A stretch of 64,000 bases of DNA from Epiperipatus broadwayi (GCA_028023455.1 JAQFVV010000017.1:4618098-4682097); one strand, 5' to 3'; positions 48,090 through 61,016 are shown, counted from the first letter of the stretch. A program made the numbers and translations. Notes: generated by a model not told the origin, from the letters alone.

Positions 48090-49085
48090 ACACTAAACCA
48101 ATGTTTGCAGAAAGTGAATGAGAATCTAAAAGTGAGTTTTTAGGATTTATTGAAATCACTGAAACTGAAAATAATTTTTCTGGAAAATTTTGTAAGGATA
48201 AAAAAAAAAATTAAAAGTGATAGACATCCCAATCTATTAAAAGTTAAACTTATGATGATTCTGGCAAAGATACTGCTTGTAGCAGACAAGATGATATTGA
48301 AAATGGGTCATAAAAAAGGTAAAGGCTTGAAAAACATGATCAGGGTCAGCCTACAATTGTTGTGTCTCCACTTCAGAAAGGTCACAGAGGATTTGTTATT
48401 GAATACCTGTATTTGAATCGAGTGATGTTGTGTCTTCACTTCAGAAAGTCACAGAGGATTTGTTATTGAATACCTGTATTTGAATCAAGTGACGTTGTGT
48501 CTTCACTTCAGAAAGGTCACAGAGGATTTGTTATTGAATACCTGTATTTGAATCAAGTGACGTTGTGTCTTCACTTCAGAAAGGTCACAGAGGATTTGTT
48601 ATTGAATACCTGTATTTGAATCAAGTGACGTTGTGTCTTCACTTCAGAAAGGTCACAGAGGATTTGTTATTGAATACCTGTATTTGAATCGAGTGACGTT
48701 GTGTCTTCACTTCAGAAAGGTCACAGAGGATTTGTTATTGAATACCTGTATTTGAATCGAGTGACATTGTAAGTCAAAATCTGAAGTAATAAAAGCTATG
48801 TTGTTTGGATGCCAAAATGTGGGAAAATATTAACAGCAAGTGATCTAAAACTTTGGTTGAAAGAAGGGCCTAAAAACTGATAATCGATAGTGAAACACAA
48901 TTTTGTAGAAAAGCAATATTAGAGGAAGTCTTAAAGTATAAACATGTGATTGACAGCTTAGAGCCAGAAAAGATGAGAAGAGCATGGACAAAGTCTAATC
49001 CATTTGAAACCAGAAGAGAAGCATTTTTTCTAAACCGGGCAGCCATGAAAATGGCAAATATAGATGCAGTTTTTGATTGTGATGT
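48090..49085 (+). pseudogene. CMTR1: CMTR1-like cap methyltransferase pseudogene
   Basis: CMTR1 2'-O-methylates the first transcribed nucleotide of capped mRNA. Seen here: an acidic/serine-rich leader, a G-patch segment KMGHKKGKGL (about 48300-48329) followed after a frameshift by SPLQKGHRGF, then VVWMPKCGKILTASDLKLWL (about 48810-48860). The frame from 48901 encodes FCRKAILEEVLKYKHVIDSL, EKMRRAWTKSNPFE and FFLNRAAMKMANIDAVFD, the conserved entry to the Rossmann methyltransferase domain. The catalytic K-D-K-E part is absent. Frameshifts, a stop near 48878 and loss of the 3' half make it non-functional. Domains that are usually split by introns are contiguous, which suggests a retrocopy. Confidence 0.75.
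48360..48766 (+). repeat. Six tandem 67/68-bp copies within the CMTR1 pseudogene
   Basis: The unit ttgtgtcttcacttcag...gaatcgagtgacg starts at 48360, 48428, 48495, 48563, 48631 and 48699. The copies are nearly identical (the second lacks one G and is 67 bp). The unit encodes the SPLQKGHRGF part of the CMTR1 G-patch region, but 68 is not a multiple of 3, so the array shifts frame at each copy. Confidence 0.9.
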
Positions 49086-50543
49086 TTATTTCTCCAAAAA
49101 CTGAAAGTGGTTAAAAAATAACTATGCTATATAAATAAATATGGATTTATATTTGTTCTACCAATATTATATGAAAAATCTGAAGATCTTATATCTCTTA
49201 AAGGGTGCTTGTACTATTCATGATTTAATGTTTTTTACACCCAATATTTCTTATTTTCAAATGTAAATTTACACCTAACAAACTGAATATATTATTTAGT
49301 ACATAGATAAAAACATGAGCATATGTATCAAATTATTTATGGGCTTGTCATTGTTAACAAAAATTCCATATTTTACAATTTTATAGTTTATTATTTCAAG
49401 ATCATTTTGTTATAAGTCACATATTGAGTTTAGTAAGTTTATTTAATACCATTTCATATAATACAGTTATCATAAAATTAAAATAAATATAATCTATTAC
49501 ATTATTTCTATGTAAATAAAATGGAAAAAAGTTATACCATAACAAATATCATTTTATTTAATACAAAATAAATTATTACGGCTAAATTTTCTCTTCTTAA
49601 TATAACATTTACAATAATAAGCATGGTATACTAAGGGGAACAACAAAAACTTTTTTATGATAAATAATATTTGCTGTATAATCTGTTTTGAATTATATAT
49701 TAAACATAAATTTTAAACACATCCAAGTATACATAAACACAGTATTTTAAGGTAATCTTGAAGTTTTGGCAAAAGGCAGACAGATCACATTTACTTTACA
49801 TCTTTTCACTTAGGTCAATTCACGTAGTTTCCTAAATGCTACATATTTTGTATATGTAAAAATTTGGCCTACGTATATACATGCTTTTTCATTTAGATAT
49901 TTGCAGTTAATATACAGATTGTATATTAGTATTTTCAAATTCTAATATTGGACTATTTTATCAGCTTTTATGTATTAATATACCAAGATATTCATAGTTT
50001 CAAGATAAGACCATAATATTATCAGTGATAATAAATAAAAGGAATGTCATAAATACATATAATTCCATTAGTCACAATCTGTAGCAGATCCATCTAATAA
50101 ATATAGTGATTTAATATTCGTATGGCTTTTTGTTAAAGATCTTTACTTTGGTCATAAAACAATTTGAAAGCTTTTAATTTTTTACTATTTTTTCAAGTAC
50201 AATTTTATTCAAGATTGCTTATTTTCATCTTTCTTAGATACATAATGGTATACCTAAAAAAGATATAGGAATAGGTTAATACTTAACATTGTTTATAATC
50301 AAATAGCTAATTTATTCAGCGGAATAACTTCTAGCATTTTAAAAATTTTCTAATTATTGCAACAATACGTTTTACATGATCATTATTACTGTATAGAAAG
50401 TTTTACCTGTTTGAATACATTTTACATTGAATGTTTGGGAATTATATACACATCATCTGTCATATTTGACCCTAAGTGTGAAATGAATTGTGCTATTTCT
50501 ATTTCTTAATTAGCAAGTTTATGTATAAAACAAAGAGCAGGTA
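49086..50543. other. AT-rich stretch; short family A fragment at 50370-50415
   Basis: 50370-50415 (acatgatcattattactgtatag) resembles the outer edge of family A. Nothing else recognised. Confidence 0.35.
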
Positions 50544-50551
50544 TGCTAGTG

Positions 50552-51966
50552 CAGTGGTCTTCAACCTTTTCACACCTGCGGACCGGCAAAAGTCTACGAA
50601 TAAATTTTCTTAAAAGATTTAAACTGCTTAGCCCTAGATGAGCATAATTGTTATAACTGACCAAAACCACACATTAGTTATTGTGTATTGTAATGGTGTT
50701 GCTTACCTTCATATGCTGAACACTTTCTCGAGTTGCACAGTCTTACTGCTACAAAAACAGTACAATAATAGTCATTCTCATTAATGTGCCTGCGTTGCTA
50801 CGTTTATTATTTCACCTGAATGTTGGGAAATATCACAGCTAGTGTAATTACATGACAATGATTATGTTAAATGTAATATCTGTATTTAATGTTAAATATA
50901 CAAGATGAAGTTATATATATATGGAGTTTGTATAACAAAAAACTTTTTTTTTTAAATTTTGAATTTTTTTAGAAATATAATAAAAAATTTAATTCTACCC
51001 CCCCCCCCCCATAAACATCTGTGATAACTAGAAAAACAAATTAATTTATATATGATTGACTAGATTTTGTTTTCGTTGTTTCTTTTTTTTTTTAATTGGG
51101 TAAAAATGATATTAAAATAACACTAGACTGCATTAGTTGTTCACTCTTGAAGTCACCTGAGGACCACCCGTAAAGCCACTGGGAAATTTGAGCTGAAAAG
51201 TTGTTTTGGCAAAGTGTCATATAGCTTCATTTGACAAAATTTCGGAACATACTATACACAAAGGCCATGGTAATAGTTCAGTCAGGAGAAACTATGAAAC
51301 CAAGTTTTAAATACTCCTTACTGTAATTTCTAATAAAATGACTTTTGTTTTTTCCTGCACATTCTGAAGTATCGACATATCTCTTTTTCCTCGTTTCTTC
51401 AAGAGTTGAAACACTAGTACTTGGCATACTTTCAGTATCAGCATCACTTTTTACTGGAATATTATCCTTGTCTCTTCTTAAGAAGGCCAAAAGCTTTTGC
51501 TGTTTGACTTTTTTTATCTCTATTTTGTGAAGTCTACAATTTCAAAAAGAAATGTCACACACAAAATAAAAAGATGATACAAATGCAATAAAAAATTTTG
51601 CTATACGTGACGAATAAATGAGCTGACGCAATACAGAAATGCCTACTAAGTATAGAAATTGACGTGTAAGGAGTGGTGCAATTATCATGAGATTGACGCT
51701 TTGTCTTTTAAAGATTACATTTTCAGATAAATTCCTTCCATTATTATTTAGTAATTATAGTATTATCTAATAATTTAAATAAAATTTTGATTTATAATTA
51801 ATTTTATTTAAACAGTTGCGATGAAAAAATAAATAAAAATTGTTTATATTAATTAAAAATTTAAAATCTTATTTTGTTATTACAAACTTTCCTGCCAGTT
51901 TAGCACGAACCAAGAAAACTTCTGTGGCCTGGCACTGGTCCGTGGACCAAGGGTTGAAGACCACTG
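50552..51966. mobile_element. hAT transposon (1415 bp) with 8-bp TSD
   Basis: Terminal inverted repeats cagtggtcttcaacc and gggttgaagaccactg are exact over the first bases. The 8-bp duplication tgctagtg is perfect (50544-50551, 51967-51974). It contains a minus-strand transposase fragment at 51130-51490 and a C run at about 50998. Its AT-rich interior matches the non-autonomous copy at 32289-32796 in opposite orientation. Intact TIR and TSD imply fairly recent insertion, but the transposase is broken. Confidence 0.9.
51130..51490 (-). pseudogene. hAT (ZBED5-like) transposase N-terminal fragment
   Basis: A 70-codon open stretch ends HFIRNYSKEYLKLGFI, the motif preceding the BED-type zinc finger in ZBED5-like hAT transposases. 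After a frameshift LCIVCSEILSNEAI (51228-51265) supplies the C-x2-C half of the finger and KFPSGFTGG follows. The catalytic domain is missing. Confidence 0.7.
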
Positions 51967-51974
51967 TGCTAGTG

Positions 51975-53904
51975 GAAAGCCTTAAAAATTATTTTATGTT
52001 CTTAAAACAATTTTTATATAGAATTTTTTACTTATAACGTTTTAGATGTGTTCTTTATATACTTATTGTAGCAATATTTCCTTCAATGTTTTAATTAAAC
52101 ACGACTAATTTACAAAATCAAATACAAACCTGAAATTTATTTATTGCAAGATTTCCCGTTCTCTTTAACTTTCTTTTTATATACGATAACCTAACAAAAT
52201 ATATTACTCAATGGATTACTTTTCTATATTTCACTGTTACTGCTGCAATCTCAGATTACATTTTCATTAATTATTCTTGCAAAAATTTTATCTGTAACTT
52301 CTATAGTAATATACACTACACTATTTAATTTTATATATTGCTAGACAGAATCTTTAATACAATTATAATTGCTTACCTCAGACAGATAATCAGTTCCCTA
52401 CACATTATACTGTAAGTCTTCGTGGGTTGCATGCAGACATACGGCAATTATTTATATATGATGAAAGGTAAGAAGTCATCTATTAAGATATTGTTTGGCT
52501 TTTTTTTCCAATGTCATTCTTGACAATATATTTATCCCATGCTTCTGGATATATACCCTCATAAATTAATAAATTGTTTTTAACTGTCACAAATTTTAAT
52601 AATGTATAGTAATACATTTTATCTCTCTCATTTATTATTGATGTTATCTTTGTTTCTAACTATTTCTTCATAATTATATGATAGTTATAAGTTTTTCAAG
52701 TATGGCAGCCATTTCCTAATCCTTATCGTGGAACTATTTTGCTACTTTATCTCTGTAATTCACTTCTATAGATTTCATATAAGTTTAGATTGTGCTCTAC
52801 ACTATGTCAAAGTATCTAGTATTTTCGCATTTCTAGAAAATATTTTTGTTTTACTTGATCATGTGTCACACTCATTTGTATTTGATCCAATTTACATCAT
52901 GCAATATAAGAAGTGATGTTATAATATTTGCGTAATTTTCTGGTTAGTCTTTAACATCTGATCACAGGTTAAGATAAAATCATAAAGACAATGCAAATTT
53001 TTGGCAACTATACAGGATGTTGCATATATAGATGGTCAAAAAATGCTCTTATGCTGTAATCATTGAAGATAATTTGGTGTTTATATTAAAAAAGATATAG
53101 CAAGTCAAAAATCTTACGAGGTAAAATAAGATTTGGTGAAATGTATTCCTGAGAAGCGATAAAACTTCTAATTATAAATATATCCATTACAATGTTTACT
53201 GACTTCTGTATAAATATTCAGTGTTTTATGAATTGCTAGGTTGTCTTTTATGTTGGCTAATGAATATATGCAAATGTAAAAGATAGCGTAATCTAATTTT
53301 CTTGAATTTTGTTATTACTTATGATTGCCCTTCACTGTGTTTCTCTATAGAATATTACCGATTTACTTTTGTTTTTATAAAAATATATGCTGTACAAATT
53401 CAAGAGATGCAAATATCAAATTTCTTTTTCCCTTTACAATTCATCTCTTTGATAGCAAATATTGCTATTTTTGCTGTCACATTATTAATTTCATGATTAT
53501 TCCCAGTCACTTTGTTGACATAATGTCTTTATCTGGAGCTTACACTTAGTGACTGAATTTTAAGCTTTTGAAATGCATCCATTACTTTCCATTGTGCCAC
53601 TTTATATTTAATATGCTACAAAGCTATACTTTATGTATGTTTGTTTTTATTACCTAATATTTATCATGCCTTAAGCTTTAGATTTCTCAACTAAGATTCC
53701 GACTTATTTCATTCTGAGCATTGTTTTTTGTTAATGCTTGGCATTTTCTGTTACCGTGTTTTTATCTTCATTTTCAATATAAAGTTTGTTCAGCTCATAT
53801 GATCTAAATTTTTGATTGTTTGTAAATTATTTTAGTAATTACAAGTAATAATCTCCTTTACTAAAATAATTCTTTGGATATTTCTCATTTTTCTTTCACC
53901 ACCT
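51975..53904. other. AT-rich stretch without recognised genes
   Basis: An overlapping ORF pair at 53302-53549 is F/I/Y/C-rich with no motif. Nothing supported. Confidence 0.4.
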
Positions 53905-54342
53905 ATGCCCCTCAATAAAATATTACAGAAGGAATTCAAACTCGGATTCAGAACCTCTCCAAACACAAATAGGCTCATCAACAATGCCAAAGACAAAAGA
54001 AATATAGAAGAAACCCCCCATGTCATTTATAAAATTGTGTGCCCGCAGACAGGATGTGATTCGGTATATTATGGGGAAACTCGGGCCACAGTGATCAATA
54101 GACTGGCTCAGCATAGATATATATATACAAAAGCTACAACTAAAGCAGAGGGCAGCTCAGTATTTGCTGATCATCAGCAGGAGCAAAGCCATAGATTTGA
54201 GCCACCTAAAGCCGACATCGTATGCACAGAGAGGAACGATGTCAAGAGGAAGATCAAAGAGGCATGTTACATCACCAGCGATGCCATGTCAATCAACAGA
54301 AAAGACACGTGCTTCGCAGTCTCGAAAAGGTGGATGTTGTAA
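53905..54342 (+). CDS. Penelope-like element GIY-YIG endonuclease domain (5' truncated)
   Basis: A 145-codon open frame, the longest in the window. Residues 14-31 (GFRTSPNTNRLINNAKDK) are the PLE linker; YKIVCP (42-47) and VYYGET (54-59) are the two halves of GIY-YIG, followed by the conserved R (60), a second R (66) and H (69). Further on HQQEQSHRFE matches the HxxxxxHxFD-type region. A CX4C zinc-like pair (C46, C51) sits between the GIY and YIG halves as in PLEs. The nuclease makes the staggered nick that primes reverse transcription. The RT is absent, so the ATG is simply the first one after truncation. Codon GC is higher than the surroundings. Recent but incomplete insertion. Confidence 0.8.
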   Translation: MPLNKILQKEFKLGFRTSPNTNRLINNAKDKRNIEETPHVIYKIVCPQTGCDSVYYGETRATVINRLAQHRYIYTKATTKAEGSSVFADHQQEQSHRFEPPKADIVCTERNDVKRKIKEACYITSDAMSINRKDTCFAVSKRWML

Positions 54343-54380
54343 TTTGCATGCATTTGCATAGAATCAACAGCCTGTAAAAA

Positions 54381-54425
54381 GGACTATGATTATGGAGCTG
54401 TAAGGGCTCCGAAAGCGCTAAGTCC
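54381..54425 (+). other. PLE 3' terminal structure with hammerhead layout and altered core
   Basis: Stem I ggact/agtcc, stem II ggagc/gctcc (54394-54398 with 54406-54410), GAAA at 54411, stem III ag/ct and NUH = CUA directly before agtcc. The layout is that of a hammerhead, but the CUGANGA strand reads atgattat, so cleavage is not expected. It lies 40 bp downstream of the GIY-YIG stop codon. Confidence 0.5.
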
Positions 54426-54429
54426 ACAA

Positions 54430-57400
54430 AATAGAAGCTTACTAATAATAAACTTATAGTTTCACCTCAGTTATTAATTTTAGCTTATCAGTAATATAAA
54501 CTTTAGTAATTAATAGTAATGTGTAAGCTAGAATCATTTGATATTTATTGTTACATTAAATTATTCGTTCAATTTTCTTATACTTAAATTTACAGATTTA
54601 GATTCTTTAAGATTGTTATAGGCATTTTATTTGCTACAATTTTATGTGGCAGGTATGCATATTTTTCCCCTTTTTCTGTTTCAGTGTACTTTTCAAAAAT
54701 TCAATAAAATCCAGATATGGCACATTCAAACTAAATTCTCTCTTCGTCTATTTCAGCTAATCAATTTACTGGTTACCGAAAATTTCTTATTAAAATGATT
54801 GTGGTAGGGTTTTTTTTTATATATATATTCTTTCTTCGAATGTTTTTATTATATTTTTTATCATTTCTCTTTGAGTTTACATATAACATCAAAAAACATA
54901 AAAATAAGTGCTTAGAAAGGAGAGGTATTTAACCATACCTAGAAGATACTGCAATTTAAACATAATAGAAGATCAAATCTTGATAGTACATATGGCCATC
55001 TTGTCCATCAAATCTATTGTTCAGCAAATAATATTTTATTCTTACATACTTCCCTTAATTTTTTTTTTTTTTAAATTTGACAATAAGGGTTTACTCAATT
55101 CAATTTATTGTGGGAATTATGGACCAAAATTATTGGAAATAATGTTAGTGACTCGGTGATTCAAATCATCTGTTAAAATTGAATTTTGAACACATGAACT
55201 AATAATAGTCACAAAAAATTAGCTGAGACCGAAAAATCACTATAAAGAAATTTGAATGCATCCATACATATAACAATATTATATTGAAGACTAAATTATA
55301 AGTAGAAATCAGAATGTGAAATAAGATAATCTTACAAAAGTAATTATAAACATAGATTGGATAGATTATAGATTAGTATGCATAAAATTAAAATAAAAGC
55401 AGAGTCTATTCTAAATATAACAATAGAAAATTTGATCGTTATTCTTTGCAAATAATTGCTATTAATGCGAAGTTTCAATAGGTGTTAACACAAAAACTGC
55501 CATGTTACTGGGCAAGAACTTCTTTTAAGTAATGTGTTGTGAATAAGATTATTTTCAATCTTGGTTCACCAAATAGAAAAACCCTCCAGACTAGTTTTTT
55601 TGACAATAATTATATTGATGACATGATTAAAAGAAAATATAGCATTCTTTATTAGGCAGAATAATATAATGAATGTGGATTTTCATAAACAATATAGGGA
55701 TTTAAAAAGTTCAGGAAGACCTAAGAATTAATGATGGATTAAAAGTGCAAAGTAGATAGTTTATTGACAGTCGGCATTTTAAATCTTTTTTTGATGTGTT
55801 CAAAGTAACATAAGAATATGAAAAATGCCATAATTTTATACATTAAACGTGAAACTGATATGAAGTGTTTTAATACTTGAATAAAAAAAATCAGATGACT
55901 AGCCATGGGTTCCGATAAAATATTTGGAGAAGTTTTAATTTTTTTAGTAATATATAAAACCATAAAATTGTCATTTGATATTAAAAATGTCTTACAAAAA
56001 TAAAGATTATATAAAAGACTAATAATTATTATAAAACATAATTATTGTCCATTGTAGCAAAACTGCTTTCAAACACTTACTGAAGAAGCTACTTCCAGTC
56101 ATAGACTCAATGGCTACCAAATTAATTGTAGCTTTTGTCAAATAAGAAATACTACAGACACAGTCTATCCACCGGACAAATGCAAGAGAAGTGTTGTGAG
56201 CAAAATCTACATTATATGTAGTTTATAGAATTGGGCATGCTTGACAAAAGTTGTATATCCATAATTTTTATTGTATTATATATTTTCAACATGATGGTAT
56301 TGGGGAAATGTTATTACTGGTTACGAAAAATCCAAGACATTTACAATAAAAATTAGTGTTTACTAGAGAAGTGCACTACCTCCTACGTTTCTGTTTTTAT
56401 AATTAATCTTTGATGCTATTTATAGATGGGCCTATAAATAACAACTAAGATTTAAATTTATCACTTCAACTTTTCATTTGAATCGATTAAAAAACAAGCA
56501 CATTTTCTTGGCTCCCAAATTTACAATATGGTAATATCTATGTTATTCTTACCAATTCAAAGGATAATTTATAAAATGCAACTTATAAAAAAATTTAATT
56601 TCATAATTCATGCCCAAAAACTTGTTTTATCAACCAGCAAAAGGAAAAATGTTTTCAAAAGCTTTTAACTTGGATGACTATCAGTTTTACAATACAGATC
56701 AGATCTCAATAGATTTTTAGATAAATAGACAAACTTAGATTTTGAAGTGCAGCATAGTCCCCATTTATCAATGAAAAATAAATAATTCATCATAGTGGTA
56801 TAACTACATCAACTAATATTCTGTAATATTCCCCAATTTAATGGTAAGATCATGATATAAATCTTTAAATTCTTCACCTACAATTGAGAGATTGGGCATA
56901 TGAATAATAATAACAATTTTATATAATAATAATAAAAATTTAATGAACTTAAGCATAGTTTTCATGAGAAAAGCAGAAATCCATCTATGGAGATTTTTAG
57001 AGCCTGCTTAAAAAAGTACAGTACTAGTAGCTTTTACTGAGAGAATATAGCTGACTATAGAATACAATGAAGAGCATTAGGCAAGATATCAAACTGCAAA
57101 AATAAGTTTGCTATAGAACAAATGAAAAGGCAATATCCCAAAATGTCAACTAAATAGACTGAAGGACTGGCAAGTGATATATATGTGGATGCATTGATGG
57201 TATTATCCATGACCTGGATTTGACATTTTTTTCAGATTCCAAATCAGGTTTAGAATCTTTTTAGGCAGCCTGTCCATAGCTAACCTAATTAACAATTTAA
57301 TATTGGCTAGTAAATAGATCTTGCTATTTTAAGCATAAAAATAAACAAAAATGGAAAAACTACTCCTCAGTATCCAGTAATTGGAAAGCACGAGTAATGC

Positions 57401-58907
57401 TTTCTTCACTGTTCTCATGTATAGGATCGTAAGAAGTCTCTGGCCTGCAGTGAACTATTTTACTTTGTTTATTTTATTAGTTTTGTATAATCGTTGCAAC
57501 ATTAATTTTTTATAGTTTTTTTCATTTCATAAATTAGTATAAATAATTGCTAGATTTTATTCGATAAATTGTTTTATTGTTAATATACTGTTATGTCTTT
57601 TATTTTCTGATTTACACTTATCTCCTCCCATCCTCCTTAGTTTTTAAAAATTCTTACTTTAAATAATTGTTTCTCAATCTTTCTACAAAATTTTGTCTCT
57701 AGATAGCTAATTTATCTACTCAGTTCTTACTACTTTGTGAATTATCATTGAAATATTTGAAATTATCATTTGCTTCTTCGATTTAATGTTTACTTTATTT
57801 TCTAATTTATTTATTTTTTGATCAATTCTTCTATTATAAACTCTTCCACTAGTTCTCCATCTAATTACTACCTTTAACAAATTTGTTTTTTTATGGTACC
57901 CATTATTTGAAGCTCACATGTATTCTTAGAATTTTCTATAATGTTAGTCATCCAATATTCTCCAGAATTCACTTGGAACACATTGAATATGTTATCAGTG
58001 TTAAGTCTTACTCCTTACATCTTCATTATTTTCCCATTATTTGTTAATCTTAATCCAATTTTCACTTGGGCTTCTCAAGATTGATGCAGTTCATCGTAAG
58101 CAGCATAGAAACGATAATTAAAAAAGATTATAAATGTAAGTAACCTTATGATTGCAATCTGTCTGTAATCATTTTAGAGAAAATCAGATAAATATAAATG
58201 AATATGGGTAAAGTATTTATTTTTACTCAAGTTCCATGGACTTCTAAACATATTTTTTTCAGGTTTGACTATTGACTAACGTTATCAGCTGGAATGTAAC
58301 ATATATACATAAAGTAGTTTGACATATAAAAGAGCACATATAGAATAATTCATATAATATAAACAGAAAAAAAAAGACAATGATATCATGTTAGTTAACT
58401 GAAGACAGGCAAATAAATAGAAAAGAATGTTTAAAAGAAGACTGCCATACTTATATGTAAAGATATATATATAATTTCTCATCCCCAAAAAAAAGTGATT
58501 AAAATACAATTATTATAAATAAGTTCTTGTTTTTAAAAGAATGGCATTTTAATGGTAAATTTGTGTAATGCATATCAAATAAATAAAAAGCAAAATTATG
58601 TGACATTTGGTAAACGTGAACAATACAAAATACATTGCCTTGTTTTTCATAGAATCCAAATTCTACATATTGCAACATTACACAAGATATGACGAATGAA
58701 GCAAACAAAGTAATTTAACAATTTTTTTGTTTATAAGAGATCACTCTATATTAAAATTGTGCTACATTAACTGCCCAAAATATAGTTCTCTTTATTTTTA
58801 ATAGATATTTATAAAGTTAGAAAAAAAAAAAAAATTAAAGGTTGAGAGAGAAAATAAGAATTAACATTTTGGAGAGAAAACCTGTATTCGTACAAAACAA
58901 ATGAGAT
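54430..58907. other. AT-rich stretch without recognised genes
   Basis: 4.5 kb with only short ORFs (for example 54908-55159, 55739-55963, 58285-58708). I read both strands and cannot support a gene or repeat family. Confidence 0.4.
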
Positions 58908-58922
58908 CATTTATTTAGAGAT

Positions 58923-59201
58923 GTTACCAAATTCACCACTTCCTTTATTTTGCTGTAATATCTTATATAAATGCAATTTATCCACTACTTTGAACACTTT
59001 TTAGCAAAAACCTTTTATTGTATCCATATTCATACACAATCTTATGTTTCAACTGTCCTGCAGTCTTCTTCAGAGCTTATTTTGTTCATTATATCATAGC
59101 TCTGAAGAAGACTTTAGGACAGTTGAAACGTAAGATTATGTATGCATATATATACAATAAAAGGCTTTTGCTACATAGTTTAAAGTACAGTGGATAAATT
59201 A
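58923..59201. mobile_element. Foldback family F element with perfect 15-bp TSD
   Basis: Arms 58969-59077 and 59098-59207 are inverted around a 20-bp loop. Each starts at the centre with agctctgaagaagact, a stem act/agt and GAAAC, a hammerhead-like order, and extends outward through acaataaaaggctttt. catttatttagagat flanks it exactly at 58908-58922 and 59202-59216. Head-to-head, 3' ends outward. Confidence 0.8.
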
Positions 59202-59216
59202 CATTTATTTAGAGAT

Positions 59217-60069
59217 ATATAATTATAATTGAAAATATATATAATTATAAAGATGCAGTGACATGCAAAGATTAAATAAAAATAATTCATATCCAAAAAT
59301 ATATCGAGATTACAAAGTTAGATAGTATTATTAAAGTACAATTATGAGATAAATTAGGATCCACTTCTAGAGAATATGCTGATAGAAAAAGGATAAATGT
59401 GAAATAAAAAAATTAAGAGTAAAACTGGAGGATCCATTATTACATGGGAAAAGACACAGCAAAACTTTCTACTAACTAAACACCAAAAAATAAATAAAAC
59501 CAAGATGAACAAATTGAATTAACTCATTGTAATAAAATTAATTAATTAATTAAACTAAAATTAGCTCTAGTGTAAACTCATTATTATAAACACCCTAAAT
59601 GAGAATCAATAATTATATTCTACTATATAGCATATTAAAAAATGTTTAAATGCTATCATAATGCAAGAGCAACAGTGAAATTAGATAACCTATTCTAGAA
59701 ATTTTGTAATACTTTTAAATCAAAGGTAATAAATTAGAACATGAGACAAATGACATTAAGACTCTTAAGCTTATGGAACAACAAAAGTGTACTGAAATAA
59801 AATAATGTTCTTTATTTAAAATTAAAGAGTGTTAATTCTTGTTAATACTTTACATCACTTCCATTATATTCACTTTCATTATATTCAGACGAACTATTAA
59901 TAGAATTAAGTTAAACTATAAAATTAGAAAACATATGGGATGCGCTCTCAAGACTTATAATTTATGATATTAACGTATTTGTTTCAAGTTAAGTAAAATC
60001 ATGACAATCATAGTATCTAAAATAAAAAATAATTTTTTAAAAATTTGTTGCAGAAATTAAACATCTAAA
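59217..60069. other. AT-rich stretch without recognised genes
   Basis: No feature recognised. Confidence 0.4.
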
Positions 60070-60595
60070 ATGTCAAATACAGACTTTGGGACTATCACAT
60101 GATATATATATATGGATGCATTTGTCATCATAGAAATATTCACTTTTTTTTTCCTTGCCTAAAAATGGCTAATAAAAATATTCATGGACTAATACACTTA
60201 AACCAAAAATTTTTGCATGGAGAGGTAGCAAATAGATCACATTCCCTATATATTTAATTTTAGCAATATTTAAATTTTATTATGTAAAACCAATGTATGT
60301 CAAATACAGATTTAGGAAGTAGCATATATGTGGGTGTATTTGTGATCATAAAAAAAAAAAAATCACTTTTTTTTTCTCTCTTTTTTTATTAGGTAAAGTC
60401 AATATATGTCAAATACAGATACTAGCAGGACATATATGAATGTATTTGTGGTCCTAATAATATTCACCTTTAATTTTGTTTTTCTTTTGAAGAACTAATA
60501 AAAATATTCAAAGATACATACACTTAAATCAAAAAATTTCATCTCCCTATATACCTAATTTTAGCAACTTTAAATTTTATTATGTAAAATGACTG
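60070..60595. repeat. Three irregular direct copies of a ~110-230-bp unit
   Basis: tgtcaaatacaga recurs at 60073, 60298 and 60407, each followed by an atatatg-gatgtatttgt block. The aatttaaattttattatgtaaa block recurs between copies. Non-coding satellite-like array; a related gatgcattgatgg block occurs near 57185. Confidence 0.6.
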
Positions 60596-61016
60596 CAGCA
60601 ACTGTTTAATAATCTTTAAAGACTTCTTTTCACTTACTATTTTTTTTTTCTTTTTGTTAAATAATAAGTGGAAGATTAAAGAAGATTGATGAATCAATCA
60701 AAACATCAACTTTACATGATAAAATTTAAACACTGCTAACATTAAGTATAAAGAGTAGGAAAACTGCTTGATATTAAATGCAGTGTTGAAAATAGTGCTG
60801 TTAAATAATAGGGAGCAGTATGTTAAATAAAGGTAGAAATTATATCTTAAGATATATATATATGGGTGGACGAACACATAATAAGATTTGAAAATTCATT
60901 CACCTTAATTTATTGTCTTGGATCAAATGACATGGAGATTTACTGGTACAGTAGTGAATGAAAATAAATTCTGTTCAAAGTTATTATTCAAAGGGAAAAC
61001 TTCAAATAATAGAATG

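Noticed and set aside
48150-48416. 88-codon ORF as an independent gene
   Set aside because: It is a frameshifted mixture of the CMTR1 pseudogene and the start of its tandem array.
53302-53549. Overlapping ORFs with hydrophobic, Cys-rich translation
   Set aside because: Two frames are open in the same place, as expected by chance; no known domain.
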